A stretch of 64,000 nucleotides of DNA from Microcyclospora pomicola (taxonomy: Eukaryota > Ascomycota > Dothideomycetes > Capnodiales), in NCBI GenBank assembly GCA_002786065.1, contig NHNY01000035.1, positions 1 through 64,000 of the forward strand, read 5' to 3'. Below, in pieces: positions 1 to 10,005 of the stretch (position 1 is its first letter; every line of letters starts with the position of its first letter). The notes below the pieces were generated by a model. That model saw nothing but the letters and a program-made list of their open reading frames with translations, had not been told where the DNA came from and made no database searches. A program made the translations under genes and the position numbers.

Positions 1-105
1 CACTGAACGCCTGGTCTCACGCCTACATATGTATATAAGTTTTAACTATTCTACTGCTCTGTAGCGCTGGGATTTCATGATTCTGCTCAGGAATCCCACG
101 ACTTA
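1..105. repeat. left terminal inverted repeat of the MITE
   Basis: Pairs with 263-367. The inner end carries TCCCACGACTTA, the reverse complement of the subterminal motif that recurs inside the element. Confidence 0.9.
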
Positions 106-262
106 ATTGCCTAGTCCCACGACTTTATCATAATCTTCTAAGCGCACTTTGCGATCTGTGCGTCGATCACTTATCTCGTATTATCATACGAGATTGGATA
201 AAGTCGTGGGACCGTAAAACAAGTCGTGGGACCGAAGTAAGAAGTCGTAGTATTAAGAGAAA

Positions 263-367
263 TAAGTCGTGGGATTTCTGAGCAGAATCATGAAATCCCA
301 GCGCTACAGAGCAGTAGAATAGTTAAAACTTATATACATATGTAGGCGTGAGACCAGGCGTTCAGTG
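263..367. repeat. right terminal inverted repeat of the MITE
   Basis: Reverse complement of 1-105. Bases 368 onward (ACTATACATATGTATAC) are AT-rich flank with no match to the left arm. Confidence 0.9.
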
Positions 368-789
368 ACTATACATATGTATACACATACTCAATGTTGC
401 GCAAATGAGGGCCTCAAAACATCTCAAAATCCTGGAGTTCGGAGATCTGACGAGTGGCCAGCTATGGCCGAATAGAGCTCCGTCGCGCCTAGATTTGCTC
501 ACGCGCGGTTGCCCTTGACAGTATTATATGCCACGCCATGGATGTATCACTAACCCTTCTATAAAGCATCATTCCCCTTCGTCCCACCATCGCTTCCGCG
601 GTCCGCATGAATACCCCTTCTACATCTGATTGATGCGGTGATATTGGAACCACTGTTCTGTCCGTGCCGCTCCGCATGGGCACACCAGCGGACCTTCTGC
701 GCAACTTCACGCCTTCTTTCACAATCTCGTTGGGTAAATCGAAGCCAAAGAAACCGCCTGGCGCGATTTCACCTCCAAAAAGCAGCAGG
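368..789. other. SYF1 upstream region
   Basis: Probable promoter and 5' leader of SYF1, directly next to the MITE. The only possible core element is an AT-rich TATTATATG near 521. An in-frame ATG at 664 gives an optional 42-residue extension of SYF1. No separate gene is seen. Confidence 0.4.
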
Positions 790-3306
790 ATGGGTAGCGC
801 TCCGGCGATGCAAGGGCCGCCGCTGTTCCTGATCGCGCAGACGGACGAGATCTACGAAAACGATATTCTGAGAAGTCCAGGTAGTCTAAAACCATGGCTG
901 GACTACATTGCGTTCAAGAAGCAGTATGGCTCTTATCTGGAACGGTCTTTCGTGCTGGAGCGTGCATGCATGGCGTTGCCCCGGAGCTACAAACTGTGGA
1001 AGATGTACTTGGAGCTCCGAGTCAACCACCTCAAGAGCAGGAATCCGGCGAGAAACAAGGCAGAGTTCCAGAAGACGAATGCTCTGTTCGAGCGAGCATT
1101 GGTGCTGTTAAACAAAATGCCGAAGATCTGGGAGATGTACTTGTCCTTCCTCTGTCAGCAACCTTTAGTCACCTTCACACGGCGGACCTTTGATCGTGCG
1201 CTACGAGCTCTCCCACTCACCCAACACAATCGCATATGGGCACTCTTCAGACCTTTCGCCAACTCTGCTGGAGGAGAGACCGCAGTCAAGATATGGCGGA
1301 GATACATGCAAATACATCCAGAACGCATCGAAGAATTCATCGACCTGCTGGTACGGGAGGGACAGTACACGGAAGCTGTTCAGCGTTACATGGAGATCTT
1401 GAACAACCCGAAGTTCAAGTCTTTAGAAGCTAAAGGGCCATTTCAGCACTGGACCGAGATGCTAGAGATCATCATCGACAATGCACGTCGCATACCGGAT
1501 CCAATTCCTCAGCTACACGGCACCACCATATCTGTCGAATCAATAATAAGATCTGGTCTGCATCGGTTTCCCGACCAGCGTGGTATCCTTTGGGTGGGTC
1601 TGGCACGATACTATATCAATAAAGGAGCATACGAGCGCGCTCGCGACGTGTTTGAAGAAGGCATCACAACTGTCATGACTGTGCGCGACTTCAGTGTTGT
1701 GTTCGACACATACGCTGAAGCCGAGGAAGCACTTATCAGCATCAAGTTAGAAGACTCCGCAGCACGTCAGCAGAAAGGCAAGACGGATGTAGATGCGGAC
1801 CTCGATCTGGATATTCGCATGATGCGATTTGAGCAACTCATGGACCGACGACCGTTTCTTGTCAATGATGTCCTCATCCGACAAAATCCGCACAACGTTC
1901 ACGAGTGGCAGAAACGTGTGGTTCTATGGGGCGAAAACAAACACATGGTGGTGCAAACCTACACCGATGCAATTGCAGCAATTGGTCCGAAGAAAGCCGT
2001 GGGTAGGTTTCACGAGCTGTGGACCAACTATGCGAAGCTATATGAGGCTGGCGGCGACTTGCGCAGTGCTCGGATCATCATGGAAAAAGCCGTCAAGGTC
2101 CCTTACAAATCTGTAGCGGAACTGGCTGAGATGTGGACAGAGTGGGCAGAGATGGAGCTACGAAACGAGAATTTTGACCAGGCTGTCAATATCATGGCCA
2201 CAGCAACCAAAGCGCCAAAACGAAGCAACGTCGACTACTTCGATGAAACGCTTAGCCCGCAACAAAGAGTACACAAAAGCTGGAAGTTGTGGTCATTTTA
2301 CGTGGATCTCGTGGAATCTGTCTCAAGTCTGGAGGAAACCAAAAAAGTGTACGAACGAATCTTCGAGCTTCGTATCGCCACTCCGCAAACGGTTGTCAAT
2401 TACGCCAATCTGCTGGAGGAGAACGATTACTACGAGGACAGCTTCAAGATCTACGAACGTGGACTAGATCTGTTCTCATATCCGGTTGCCTTCGAGCTGT
2501 GGAACCTCTACCTTACCAAGGCCGTGGATCGCAAGATCAGTATTGAACGGCTGCGAGATCTGTTCGAACAGGCTGTGGAGGGCTGTCCTGACAGGTTCGC
2601 CAAGACAATCTATCTGATGTACGGTGCGCTGGAAGAGGAGCGCGGTCTTGCACGGCACGCAATGCGTATCTACGAGCGCGCAACGCGGGCCGTGGCGGAC
2701 GAAGATCGAGCGTCCATGTTCGAATTCTACATCACCAAATCGGCATCCAACTTCGGCCTGACGTCGACGCGAGCCATCTACGAGCGCGCCATCGCAGCTC
2801 TTCCAGATAAAGAAGCCGCCAGCATGTGCATCAAGTTTGCCGAAATGGAGCGCCGGCTCGGCGAGATCGATCGTGCCAGAGCCATCTACGGCCACGCCAG
2901 TCAATTCTGCGATCCCAGAGTCAACCCCGAGTTCTGGAAGAAGTGGGAGAGTTTCGAAGTCCAGCACGGAAACGAAGACACCTTCAAGGAGATGCTGCGC
3001 ATCAAGCGCTCCGTACAAGCGCAATTCAACACGGATGTCAATTTCGTCGCCTCGCAAGCGATCGCGCGGCAACAAGCCCAGCAGGACATGGCGGAAACGA
3101 ACGGCGACGGCGATGAGGAGATGGATGAAAACAAATTGGATGCCATGGCAGCGTTGGAAAGACAAGCAAGAGCACCAGTTGGATTCGTGGCGGCGAGTAC
3201 CGGCCCTGAAGTCTCCAAGATCAAGCCGCCGAATGGGCAGGTGGATCTTCCAGCGGCGGTGGTGGTTGCGAATGAAGATGAGATTGACGTCGATGATGAT
3301 CTATAG
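790..3306 (+). CDS. SYF1: pre-mRNA-splicing factor SYF1 (XAB2 homologue)
   Basis: A scaffold of the Prp19-associated (NineTeen) complex that joins the spliceosome at activation; the human homologue XAB2 also acts in transcription-coupled repair. The protein is almost entirely tandem HAT/TPR helical repeats, with repeated W-x-x-Y/F-x-x-x-E units such as LWKMYLELR, MWTEWAEMEL and FWKKWESFEV. It ends in the conserved block around RIKRSVQAQFNTDVNF and an acidic tail. The reading frame is uninterrupted. Starting at 790 gives 838 residues and places about 20 residues before DEIYENDILR, as in other fungal SYF1 proteins. An in-frame ATG at 664 would add 42 residues of low-complexity, basic sequence. 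Identity is secure; only the start is uncertain. Confidence 0.93.
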   Translation: MGSAPAMQGPPLFLIAQTDEIYENDILRSPGSLKPWLDYIAFKKQYGSYLERSFVLERACMALPRSYKLWKMYLELRVNHLKSRNPARNKAEFQKTNALFERALVLLNKMPKIWEMYLSFLCQQPLVTFTRRTFDRALRALPLTQHNRIWALFRPFANSAGGETAVKIWRRYMQIHPERIEEFIDLLVREGQYTEAVQRYMEILNNPKFKSLEAKGPFQHWTEMLEIIIDNARRIPDPIPQLHGTTISVESIIRSGLHRFPDQRGILWVGLARYYINKGAYERARDVFEEGITTVMTVRDFSVVFDTYAEAEEALISIKLEDSAARQQKGKTDVDADLDLDIRMMRFEQLMDRRPFLVNDVLIRQNPHNVHEWQKRVVLWGENKHMVVQTYTDAIAAIGPKKAVGRFHELWTNYAKLYEAGGDLRSARIIMEKAVKVPYKSVAELAEMWTEWAEMELRNENFDQAVNIMATATKAPKRSNVDYFDETLSPQQRVHKSWKLWSFYVDLVESVSSLEETKKVYERIFELRIATPQTVVNYANLLEENDYYEDSFKIYERGLDLFSYPVAFELWNLYLTKAVDRKISIERLRDLFEQAVEGCPDRFAKTIYLMYGALEEERGLARHAMRIYERATRAVADEDRASMFEFYITKSASNFGLTSTRAIYERAIAALPDKEAASMCIKFAEMERRLGEIDRARAIYGHASQFCDPRVNPEFWKKWESFEVQHGNEDTFKEMLRIKRSVQAQFNTDVNFVASQAIARQQAQQDMAETNGDGDEEMDENKLDAMAALERQARAPVGFVAASTGPEVSKIKPPNGQVDLPAAVVVANEDEIDVDDDL

Positions 3307-3841
3307 CGGGTAATAAGAACAGGTATTGAGGGTATGTTCTATAGCATGACGTCTGGTGTCCCAGACAATCTCAAATCTCGGGTATCTATCATGTGCAAGC
3401 CACAATCCGAACCAAATCCCAACCCATGCTCCGTAGATGTACAGCTTCAAAACCGTACTTTCGCTTTGCGTTGTGCTCCTCCTTATGCTATGCATGCATA
3501 TGTAAAAAAATCTCAATGATGTAGTCGCTCCGGCATGTCTTCTTCCCAAGTGGTATGGTTAGACATATACCGGCTGCTGGAAAGTATGGCTCAGCGCCAC
3601 ACACAGCTGATCTGGGCTCGGCCACAGTAGATCGCTTAAAGTTCTGGCGCAATGGACCCGTCTTTCTGCGTGCCAGGACATGCAGTCCACAGCTTCATTG
3701 CCGTCCTGTGTTGTTAGGAGTTCAATCCATCAGCGACGGGAGCCCACACGTAGAGTCCGTGATTGCAGGGCATGCGGCGCCCGTAATCGCAGTCAAGACG
3801 GTGATGTTTCTGTTCACCCAGTACCGATGGTCTTATCGCGG
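3307..3841. other. convergent intergenic region SYF1 / secreted protein
   Basis: 3' flanks of two convergent genes. No motif, RNA gene or credible ORF is seen. Confidence 0.5.
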
Positions 3842-5530
3842 TTATGGCGGTGGTCCAGGCCGCGGGCCCATCACTTCCCAGTAATCGCCATGGGGCCCAT
3901 CGAAAAACTCTCCACCGACACATCTGGGCTGCTCGAAATCGCGCGCGGACCCCCTGGGCCAGATGGGCAGGAAGCAGACTTCGTCTGCGGCACATCCGCG
4001 ACAGCGCTTCCAGGTCGGCCACGCCAGCCAGCTTTTCAAGCCTTGCATCAACGATACGCCGCGGTCAAGTCGGCGGGTTTGTGATGCGGCGATGAGCGTC
4101 CGGCAGAGGACGTTGGTGACATTGGAGATGGCGTGGTAGGCCGTTGAGTGGGGCGTGTGCTCGGGCAGATGTTGATGGACGCAGCGGTGCACTTCGTCGC
4201 TCGTGCTGCGGTCGGCGTAGTTGATGAAGGGGCGCAACATGCGGTTGACCTCGGTGGTGAAGCTGTCGAGGGTCTTGAAGCTGGCCGGGCTGGCGAGGAC
4301 TTCGATGCGGTCGGCGTAGCGATCGACGAGCATGTCGGCGACGTCTTGCCAGTTCTGCGTCGCTTTCTTGCGGCCTTGCAGGGCTAGCTTGGTGATGTCG
4401 GAGCGGACGGATGCAATAGCCTCAACGGATGAGTTGTCCACTCGAGGCCGGCCGGTGTTATCGAAGTATATTAGGTCGGGGTAAGAGAGTAGTGAGATGA
4501 AGTTTTCGTAGTCGAGCTGGACTCTTCCGCCGGGGATCCCATCGTAGCTTGCTGCCACAGCCTTGTAGTAGCTAAGCATGTCGCGTTGATCTTGGTGGGG
4601 TGGCGGTCCGGCTCCGTCTTGTGCAGGCGCGGTTTTCACAACATGTACAATGTCGAGATCCTTCTTGAAGTCGCAGAGTATGATCTCAAACCCACCCTCC
4701 ATACGCATGAAGCCATCAATGTGGCCCTTCCAGTCCTTTTGAGCCAATTTGCAAAGGCCCTCAGCACGTTCTGCTTCTCCCATGGGCCCATGAGACTCCT
4801 GCTTATTCGGGTCTTGAGGCTTTCCAGAGGTCCAATGGGGCATCGAGTCGTGTCGGGATTGTGAAGACCGTCCTGCTACTGCTGGAGGATTGTCATGGAG
4901 AAGCACGAGATCTTGCACATCGAGCGTTCCCTTGTCTGACTTGGCAGCAGACTGACCATCTAGGTAGAGAAGTCGAAGCTCGTGCTTGGTGCGATATGTG
5001 TGGAGATAGCCAGGCTGGTCATCCGGACTCTCGGCGGAGGATGGATCTGTCCCGAGATACTGTTCATCGAATGCACGGTTGCTGCTTTCGTGAGATGGAA
5101 GTGACCATGGGTCGCCACTCGATGATTTCCGTCTCGCATTCCTCGCACTTCGTAGCTCTAAGTCGCCGTTTGTGACTATTCCTCTGACATGACCAAGTCG
5201 ACTTCGCGATCCAGACTCATCTGGTGATCTTGGCGGTGGGGGACCTCGATGACCTCTCGCAAAGAGGAGCGCGTGCTCGGGTTCGAAAGCCAGCCACTGT
5301 GTCGCATTGATACGATAACGAGTATCCGTGCCATGATAGAACTCTGTGTCTTCAGGAATTGTGGCAATGAAGAGGGACATTCCATTGTGATCGAGGGAAG
5401 ATCCGAACTGCCGTGCACTGCTGTGGACTGCGTTGAAGATGTGATTGGGATATTGCAGTTCCGGGTTTTTGATAGTCGACGGGTGGCCAGCAACCAGGCT
5501 GCCCAGTACGACAGGCAGGAGGAAGTTCAT
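3842..5530 (-). CDS. secreted fungal protein of unknown function, ADP-ribosyltransferase-like signature
   Basis: A 562-residue, single-exon protein of a family I associate with hypothetical secreted proteins of filamentous fungi. The start at 5530 is chosen because MNFLLPVVLGSLVAG is a clear signal peptide; an in-frame ATG at 5707 would bury it. Conserved-looking blocks are EFYHGTDTRYRI (63-74), WLAFEPEHALLFAR (79-92), GYLHTYR (174-180), LRLLYLDG (185-192), GTLDVQDLVLL (201-211) and GGFEIILCDF (279-288). The C-terminal 120 residues contain Cys pairs and end in a Pro/Gly tail. The H-G-T strand followed by an F-x-P-x-x-A-x-x-F-A strand and a late F-E-I-I-L-C-D strand resembles the H...E core of ADP-ribosyltransferases. 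That is inference from motif shape; no activity is known. Confidence 0.72.
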   Translation of the reverse strand: MNFLLPVVLGSLVAGHPSTIKNPELQYPNHIFNAVHSSARQFGSSLDHNGMSLFIATIPEDTEFYHGTDTRYRINATQWLAFEPEHALLFARGHRGPPPPRSPDESGSRSRLGHVRGIVTNGDLELRSARNARRKSSSGDPWSLPSHESSNRAFDEQYLGTDPSSAESPDDQPGYLHTYRTKHELRLLYLDGQSAAKSDKGTLDVQDLVLLHDNPPAVAGRSSQSRHDSMPHWTSGKPQDPNKQESHGPMGEAERAEGLCKLAQKDWKGHIDGFMRMEGGFEIILCDFKKDLDIVHVVKTAPAQDGAGPPPHQDQRDMLSYYKAVAASYDGIPGGRVQLDYENFISLLSYPDLIYFDNTGRPRVDNSSVEAIASVRSDITKLALQGRKKATQNWQDVADMLVDRYADRIEVLASPASFKTLDSFTTEVNRMLRPFINYADRSTSDEVHRCVHQHLPEHTPHSTAYHAISNVTNVLCRTLIAASQTRRLDRGVSLMQGLKSWLAWPTWKRCRGCAADEVCFLPIWPRGSARDFEQPRCVGGEFFDGPHGDYWEVMGPRPGPPP

Positions 5531-6081
5531 GATCGACTTTCGCTCTGGTTTACCAGCATTTCCTCTCAACCTGTAGGGTGGCCTTGCCGAGAAGAAAGTC
5601 ACGACTGTAAAGAGAGATAACCAACACAAAGATGGACGAGGAGGGGGATGTTTCACTGAGATGCGAGGCTGGAGTATGAAATGAAGCAGACACTTGACCC
5701 AGGACACCTATACACGCGTGCCAATGGCGCGGCTCGAACAGTCGCCAAACCATGGTTGGTCCACAAACGCTCAGATCTGAGGTGTTTGCGCGGCCAGAAC
5801 GTTGGAATCGGTCTTGGGGGATGCCAAGTCGTCGTCAGCTGGTCGACACGCTTGCGTCGCGAATGACGACTACCGACTTTTGCCGACGTGACCGCGATCG
5901 CGCTTGGCGCTCGATGGTGTTTCACGGCTCACAAACGTCGCGGCTCCGGAAATACAGATGCTGTGCTCATATTGTCATCAGAACTCGCAGTAGAGTACCA
6001 CGGTACTGGACATTTTGTGTCTCAAGCACAGTCAGAGTGCACATCGCAAAGCTGCTCTTCTCGGAAACATCAACGGCCGTC
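5531..6081. promoter_or_regulatory. divergent promoter region, secreted protein / DUF952 gene
   Basis: 551 bp between two head-to-head start codons, so it must hold the promoters of both genes. No clear TATA box is seen on either strand. ORFs that cross it lie upstream of the homology-supported starts. Confidence 0.4.
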
Positions 6082-6447
6082 ATGTCGCCCAACTATCTGT
6101 ACAAGATTCTCGACTCAGATCCTGGCGAACCTCTGGCAAACACTCTCCCGCTGTCCGCACTCGACGAGCATGATGGATTCATCCACCTTTCGACGATGGA
6201 GCAAACCCGGGTCACAGCGAGGCATTTCTTCTCCCAGCATACCACACTGTGGGTCCTGAAGCTGGCGGCGGACAGGTTGGACGGGCAGCTGCGTTACTCG
6301 ACCGATCCGGCCGCCGGAGTGCAAGATGGCTGCGCGCATCTCCATGAAAGTAAAGCTGGATTGGGGCGTCAGAACATCGAAGAGGTGATCTTCTGGAGAC
6401 GGCGTGAAGGACAAGAGTGGGGTAGCCTTGGACAGAAGGAGCAGTAG
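6082..6447 (+). CDS. DUF952 family protein
   Basis: A 121-residue protein. The start at 6082 (MSPNYLYKIL) is chosen because family similarity begins there; the open frame runs upstream to 5752 without similarity. Family hallmarks are YKI near the N-terminus, then DGFIHLSTMEQTRVTARHFF (31-50), the LWVLKL strand, and the block GCAHLHE followed by NIEEVIFW. DUF952 proteins are small and widespread in bacteria and fungi, with no established reaction. I recall the family being grouped with ADP-ribosyl fold proteins, which is prior knowledge not testable here. The gene is divergent from the secreted protein. Confidence 0.85.
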   Translation: MSPNYLYKILDSDPGEPLANTLPLSALDEHDGFIHLSTMEQTRVTARHFFSQHTTLWVLKLAADRLDGQLRYSTDPAAGVQDGCAHLHESKAGLGRQNIEEVIFWRRREGQEWGSLGQKEQ

Positions 6448-8137
6448 AACGTGAGTATGAAGCTGTGCAGCTGCCACGGTCTCATCATGTCCTGCTGAAT
6501 GTCGCCAGCTTGGTCGTGAGTGTATCATCATCTCGGTTTGGATCATTTTGACTTGTTGATCCTTCAGGACGATAGGCCGAGACGGACGCTTGAAGTGGCG
6601 TATCTATCACATGTAGGCGTGCAGGCGACGTGGTCCGTCTTCCTCTTATGATTTCTCTCATCATGTGAGATATCAGGTATCATTTCCAGCGAGATCATGA
6701 GTCACACCTTGGTATCGGACTCGTGCAAGGTGTATTGTTGTGGTATTTGACCGGGACAATACTACACAGGCATACATGCTGCCTTGGCCGACAATGCTGG
6801 GCAAGAGAAGCTAGTTGAGTATTCTGGACGGCCTTACACAGCATGCCTGACACTACGAGCCGGGTCCAAAGGATTAACTTGCGGGATGCGGTTTACATGC
6901 GGTGAATGATAGGTAATGATGGACGCGTGAAAGTGCACCCGGCTGCACCGCCCAACGTCATCCGGGGTGTTCGCTGTCCGACTTTCGCCAGCTTAACGCC
7001 CATCAGCGCTAAGAAGGACTTCATCTCGTGTCATGTACCTGCATGCCGTCTTCATCGACATCCATCCTGCTGCTTCCAGCCTGACCTACCATGCCTGGCG
7101 CACAGAATACGACCTCTTCCTTCTATGCTGTCGCTGTAACATCAAACGCCTGAATCCTGCCATGTGTGCAGGATCCTGGTGCTAAACTTTATCGTGACTC
7201 CAGCTGGGGCAATCATGCTAACATCACCTTGAATGACACACGCAGGACACGACATGGGCCCCGATGCCAGCTCTCGCGCGGTCGTGCGAATACTATCGAG
7301 CGATGATGATCATCTTCTTGATGTAGTAGGTTGGATGTCAGATCTCAAAGCTGAAACAGAAGATGTTCGACCCCATCCCCGCGACGCCCAGAGCTACCAC
7401 ACAATGCTTAAGTCGTGTAGTGTGTCTTTGCTCTGAACTTGAAGCTCACCGCTCATCTAGGATTCGAAAAGATGTTCGAGCTGCCGAAAAGCGTGTACTG
7501 TGTCTGGCGTGTTGTATGGTGTTCCCAATTTGTATGTACAGTGCGCGCCCAGTCTGCATAAGCACTACGATCTTGGCCATACTGCCGCACCCAGCCGCCG
7601 CACGTCGCTTTCCGCACAATCGACGAAACGGCCATGTCAAATGTTGAACCCCAAGCTCTCGCGCAATCCTGGCTTCGTCAACTGTCAAGCGCTAGTTTTG
7701 TTGTAGCCTATGCCGGCATCTCATCGTGCGTGCTAGCCATGCGAACTGCCTAGGGCGTGCATGATGCAGGCGTCTACGGATGTTGACGTCCGATCTGTAT
7801 GGCTGCAGGCTTCCACGCCAACGCCAATGCGAACTGTCGTTCCTGCGCGATCACATCCCGCACGATGGCTGCTACAACGATCCGTGTGGTCGAATGCGAG
7901 GATTGCGCATCATCAGTGTTGCTAATTGCAACAACCACGACTGATCGACGAGGAGTTCGAACTCGAATCCCCGTTGGAAGCCCGCATTCCTGCACAATCC
8001 ATAACACAATGAGATCCCATTTCATCATGGCCCTGGCGGTATATAAGAGGCGTGAAGCATCTCCGAAGCAAGTATCTGCATCAAGCAACTCCACCATCAT
8101 CTCTTCACTCATTCATCTCTGAACATCTTCTCTCAAA
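6448..8137. other. long intergenic region upstream of the sedolisin gene
   Basis: 1.7 kb without a credible gene. ORFs on both strands are short and repeat-free, with no recognisable domain. A perfect palindrome GAGTTCGAACTC lies near 7951. The right end is the sedolisin promoter, with a TATA box at 8040. Confidence 0.5.
8040..8047 (+). promoter_or_regulatory. TATA box of the sedolisin gene
   Basis: TATATAAG lies about 91-98 bp upstream of the start codon at 8138. The leader in between is C/T- and A-rich, as expected for a strongly expressed secreted-protein gene. Confidence 0.65.
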
Positions 8138-10005
8138 ATGGTTGCTTTCTCCAAGGTCGCCGTTGCGGCTTACTTCGCTGTCGGTGCCTTCGCTGTGCCA
8201 TTGTCTCTTCCTGCTGCGCTTGGACCTCTTGAGGTCTTCTCTTCCCTTTTGGAGGTCCCGGTCGAATGGGTGTCCAAGGGTGCTTCACCAAAGTCCAACA
8301 AGTTGACCGTCCAGATTGGTCTCAAGCAACAGAACGTTGATCAGCTCCAGACGAAGCTGCTCGACATCTCCAACCCCAAGAGCGCCAACTACGGCAAATG
8401 GCTCAAGAAGGAGGAGGTTGATGCTCTCGTTGCACCACCCGCCGACAACATCGCTGCCGTCAAGTCCTGGTTGACTGCTTCCGGCATTGCCGAAGCCGAC
8501 ATCTCGCAGCCCAACTCTGGCTGGGTCCAGTTCTCCGCTCCCATCTCCACCCTCGAGACTCTGCTCGCCGCCGAGTACGAAAGCTTCTGGAGCGACAACG
8601 AGGGTCGCTCCGTTGACCGCACCAAGCAGTACTCCGTCCCCGCCAACCTCCACGACAAGATCGACATGGTCACTCCCACCACCGTCTTCTACTCCAAGAT
8701 TGGCGCCAAGCCCTCCACTCCCAAGGCCGCCACCTCCAACTCTACCATCTCTGCTCGCCAGAGCTGTGATGGCACCAACATCACCCCAAGCTGCATCAAC
8801 TCTCTCTACAACGTAGACTATACTTCCTCCGGAAACGCAATGGTTGCCGTAAGTTCCAACGCAGCTGTCCCACTCGTATCTTGTGACTGACTGCTCCACT
8901 AGACCGTTGACCTTGGCAGCCCAGCAATCCACTCTGACTACGCCACATTTGGTACCATGTACGTGCCAGGTCTTGTCGACTTCACCGAGATCAACTACGA
9001 CAACGGCAGCAACGACCAAAGCGCTAGCTCCGACGACACTCTCGAGGGCAACCTCGACACCCAGTATTCGGCCGGTGTTGCTTACCCCAACCCAGCCTAC
9101 TACATCCTGATGGGCGATGCTGATGGAATTGCTGGTCTTGCCACATACCTTACCAGCGACCAGAGCCCTCCTACCTCCGTCTCTACCTCTTACTCCACTG
9201 GTGAGAACGGCCAGGACCCTGACTACTTGAACCGTGTCTGCAACGAGTACATGATGGGTAAGAATGCACCCTCTCTCTCTCCCATGCAAGGGATCGAACT
9301 TGTGAGCCGTATACTGACACGATAATAGCTGGCTCCATGGGTATCAGTGTCTTCTACTCATCTGGTGACTCTGGTGGTAAGTACATCTCCAATCACCTAT
9401 CTTAGATGTCAGCATCCTAATGATGTTCCACAGTTGGTGGCGAGACTTCCTGCACCACATTCGATGTTGCCTTCCCTGCATCCTGCCCATGGGTCACCGC
9501 CGTCGGTGCCACCCAATTCGCCGACGGTGTGGAGGGTGTTGCCCAGTACGGTTCCAATGGCGGTTCCGGTGGAGGATTCAGCACCGTCTTCGCAGCCCCT
9601 GACTACCAATCCGCCGACACTGCCTCGTACATCTCCGGCCTCAACGGCGAGTACAGCGGTCAATTCAACGCCTCTAACCGTGGCTACCCCGACATCTCCC
9701 TCGTTGGTGAGAGCTTCAACGTCATCAACGGCGGTTCAAACGGTCTCGTCGGTGGTACCTCCGCCTCCAGCCCATCGGTCGCCGCCCTCATCTCCGTCCT
9801 GAACGACTACCGTGCCAGCAAGGGTGAGGCCTCGCTGGGCTTCATCAACACCATGCTCTACGGCTCCGCCCGCAGCGCCACCCGCGACGTCACTACCGGC
9901 TCCAACAACGGCTGCGGCACCGCTGGTTTCCCCGCCACATCCGGCTGGGACGCCGCCACCGGTCTCGGCAGCTTCGACTTCGGCACCCTTCGCTCCATGT
10001 TATAG
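8138..10005 (+). CDS. secreted sedolisin-family serine-carboxyl peptidase (tripeptidyl-peptidase type, S53)
   Basis: Four exons: 8138-8848, 8903-9257, 9329-9376 and 9434-10005. The three GT-AG introns are 54, 71 and 57 bp, and the product is 561 residues. A signal peptide (about 1-19) is followed by a pro-kumamolisin propeptide (about 35-185). A likely maturation site lies near SARQSCDG (about 210). The catalytic triad is visible: Glu285 and Asp289 in LEGNLDTQ, and Ser481 in GGTSASSP. The oxyanion Asp369 lies in SSGDSG. The C-terminal stretch with TGSNNGCG and GWDAATGLG is the expected calcium site region. Fungal enzymes of this family act outside the cell at acid pH, many of them releasing tripeptides. 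A peptide transporter gene lies 3.3 kb downstream. Confidence 0.93.

Larger units (their letters stand above)
1..367. mobile_element. MITE-like non-autonomous DNA transposon with 105-bp terminal inverted repeats
   Basis: Bases 1-105 are the reverse complement of 263-367 with about one mismatch, so this is a compact element with very long terminal inverted repeats and about 157 bp of interior. It has no coding capacity. The ends read CACTGAACGC and GCGTTCAGTG. The interior holds a second inverted pair (114-129 with 197-212) and several copies of AAGTCGTGGGA in both orientations. The near-identity of the arms suggests recent insertion or selection on the arms; this is inference. The window starts exactly at the outer end, so a target-site duplication cannot be tested and the superfamily is uncertain. 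A CACTA-like origin is suggested by the CACTG terminus and subterminal repeats, but arms this long are not typical of that group. Confidence 0.85.

Noticed and set aside
2476-3165. Minus-strand ORF of 229 codons inside SYF1
   Set aside because: Antisense shadow of the HAT-repeat coding sequence, with no domain.
7945-7970. T-loop-like GTTCGAACTC
   Set aside because: It is a simple palindrome with no cloverleaf on either strand.
8285-9289. Long minus-strand ORF (334 codons) antisense to the sedolisin
   Set aside because: It is the Val/Gly-rich shadow of GC-biased exons; the plus strand has a complete catalytic triad and splice sites.
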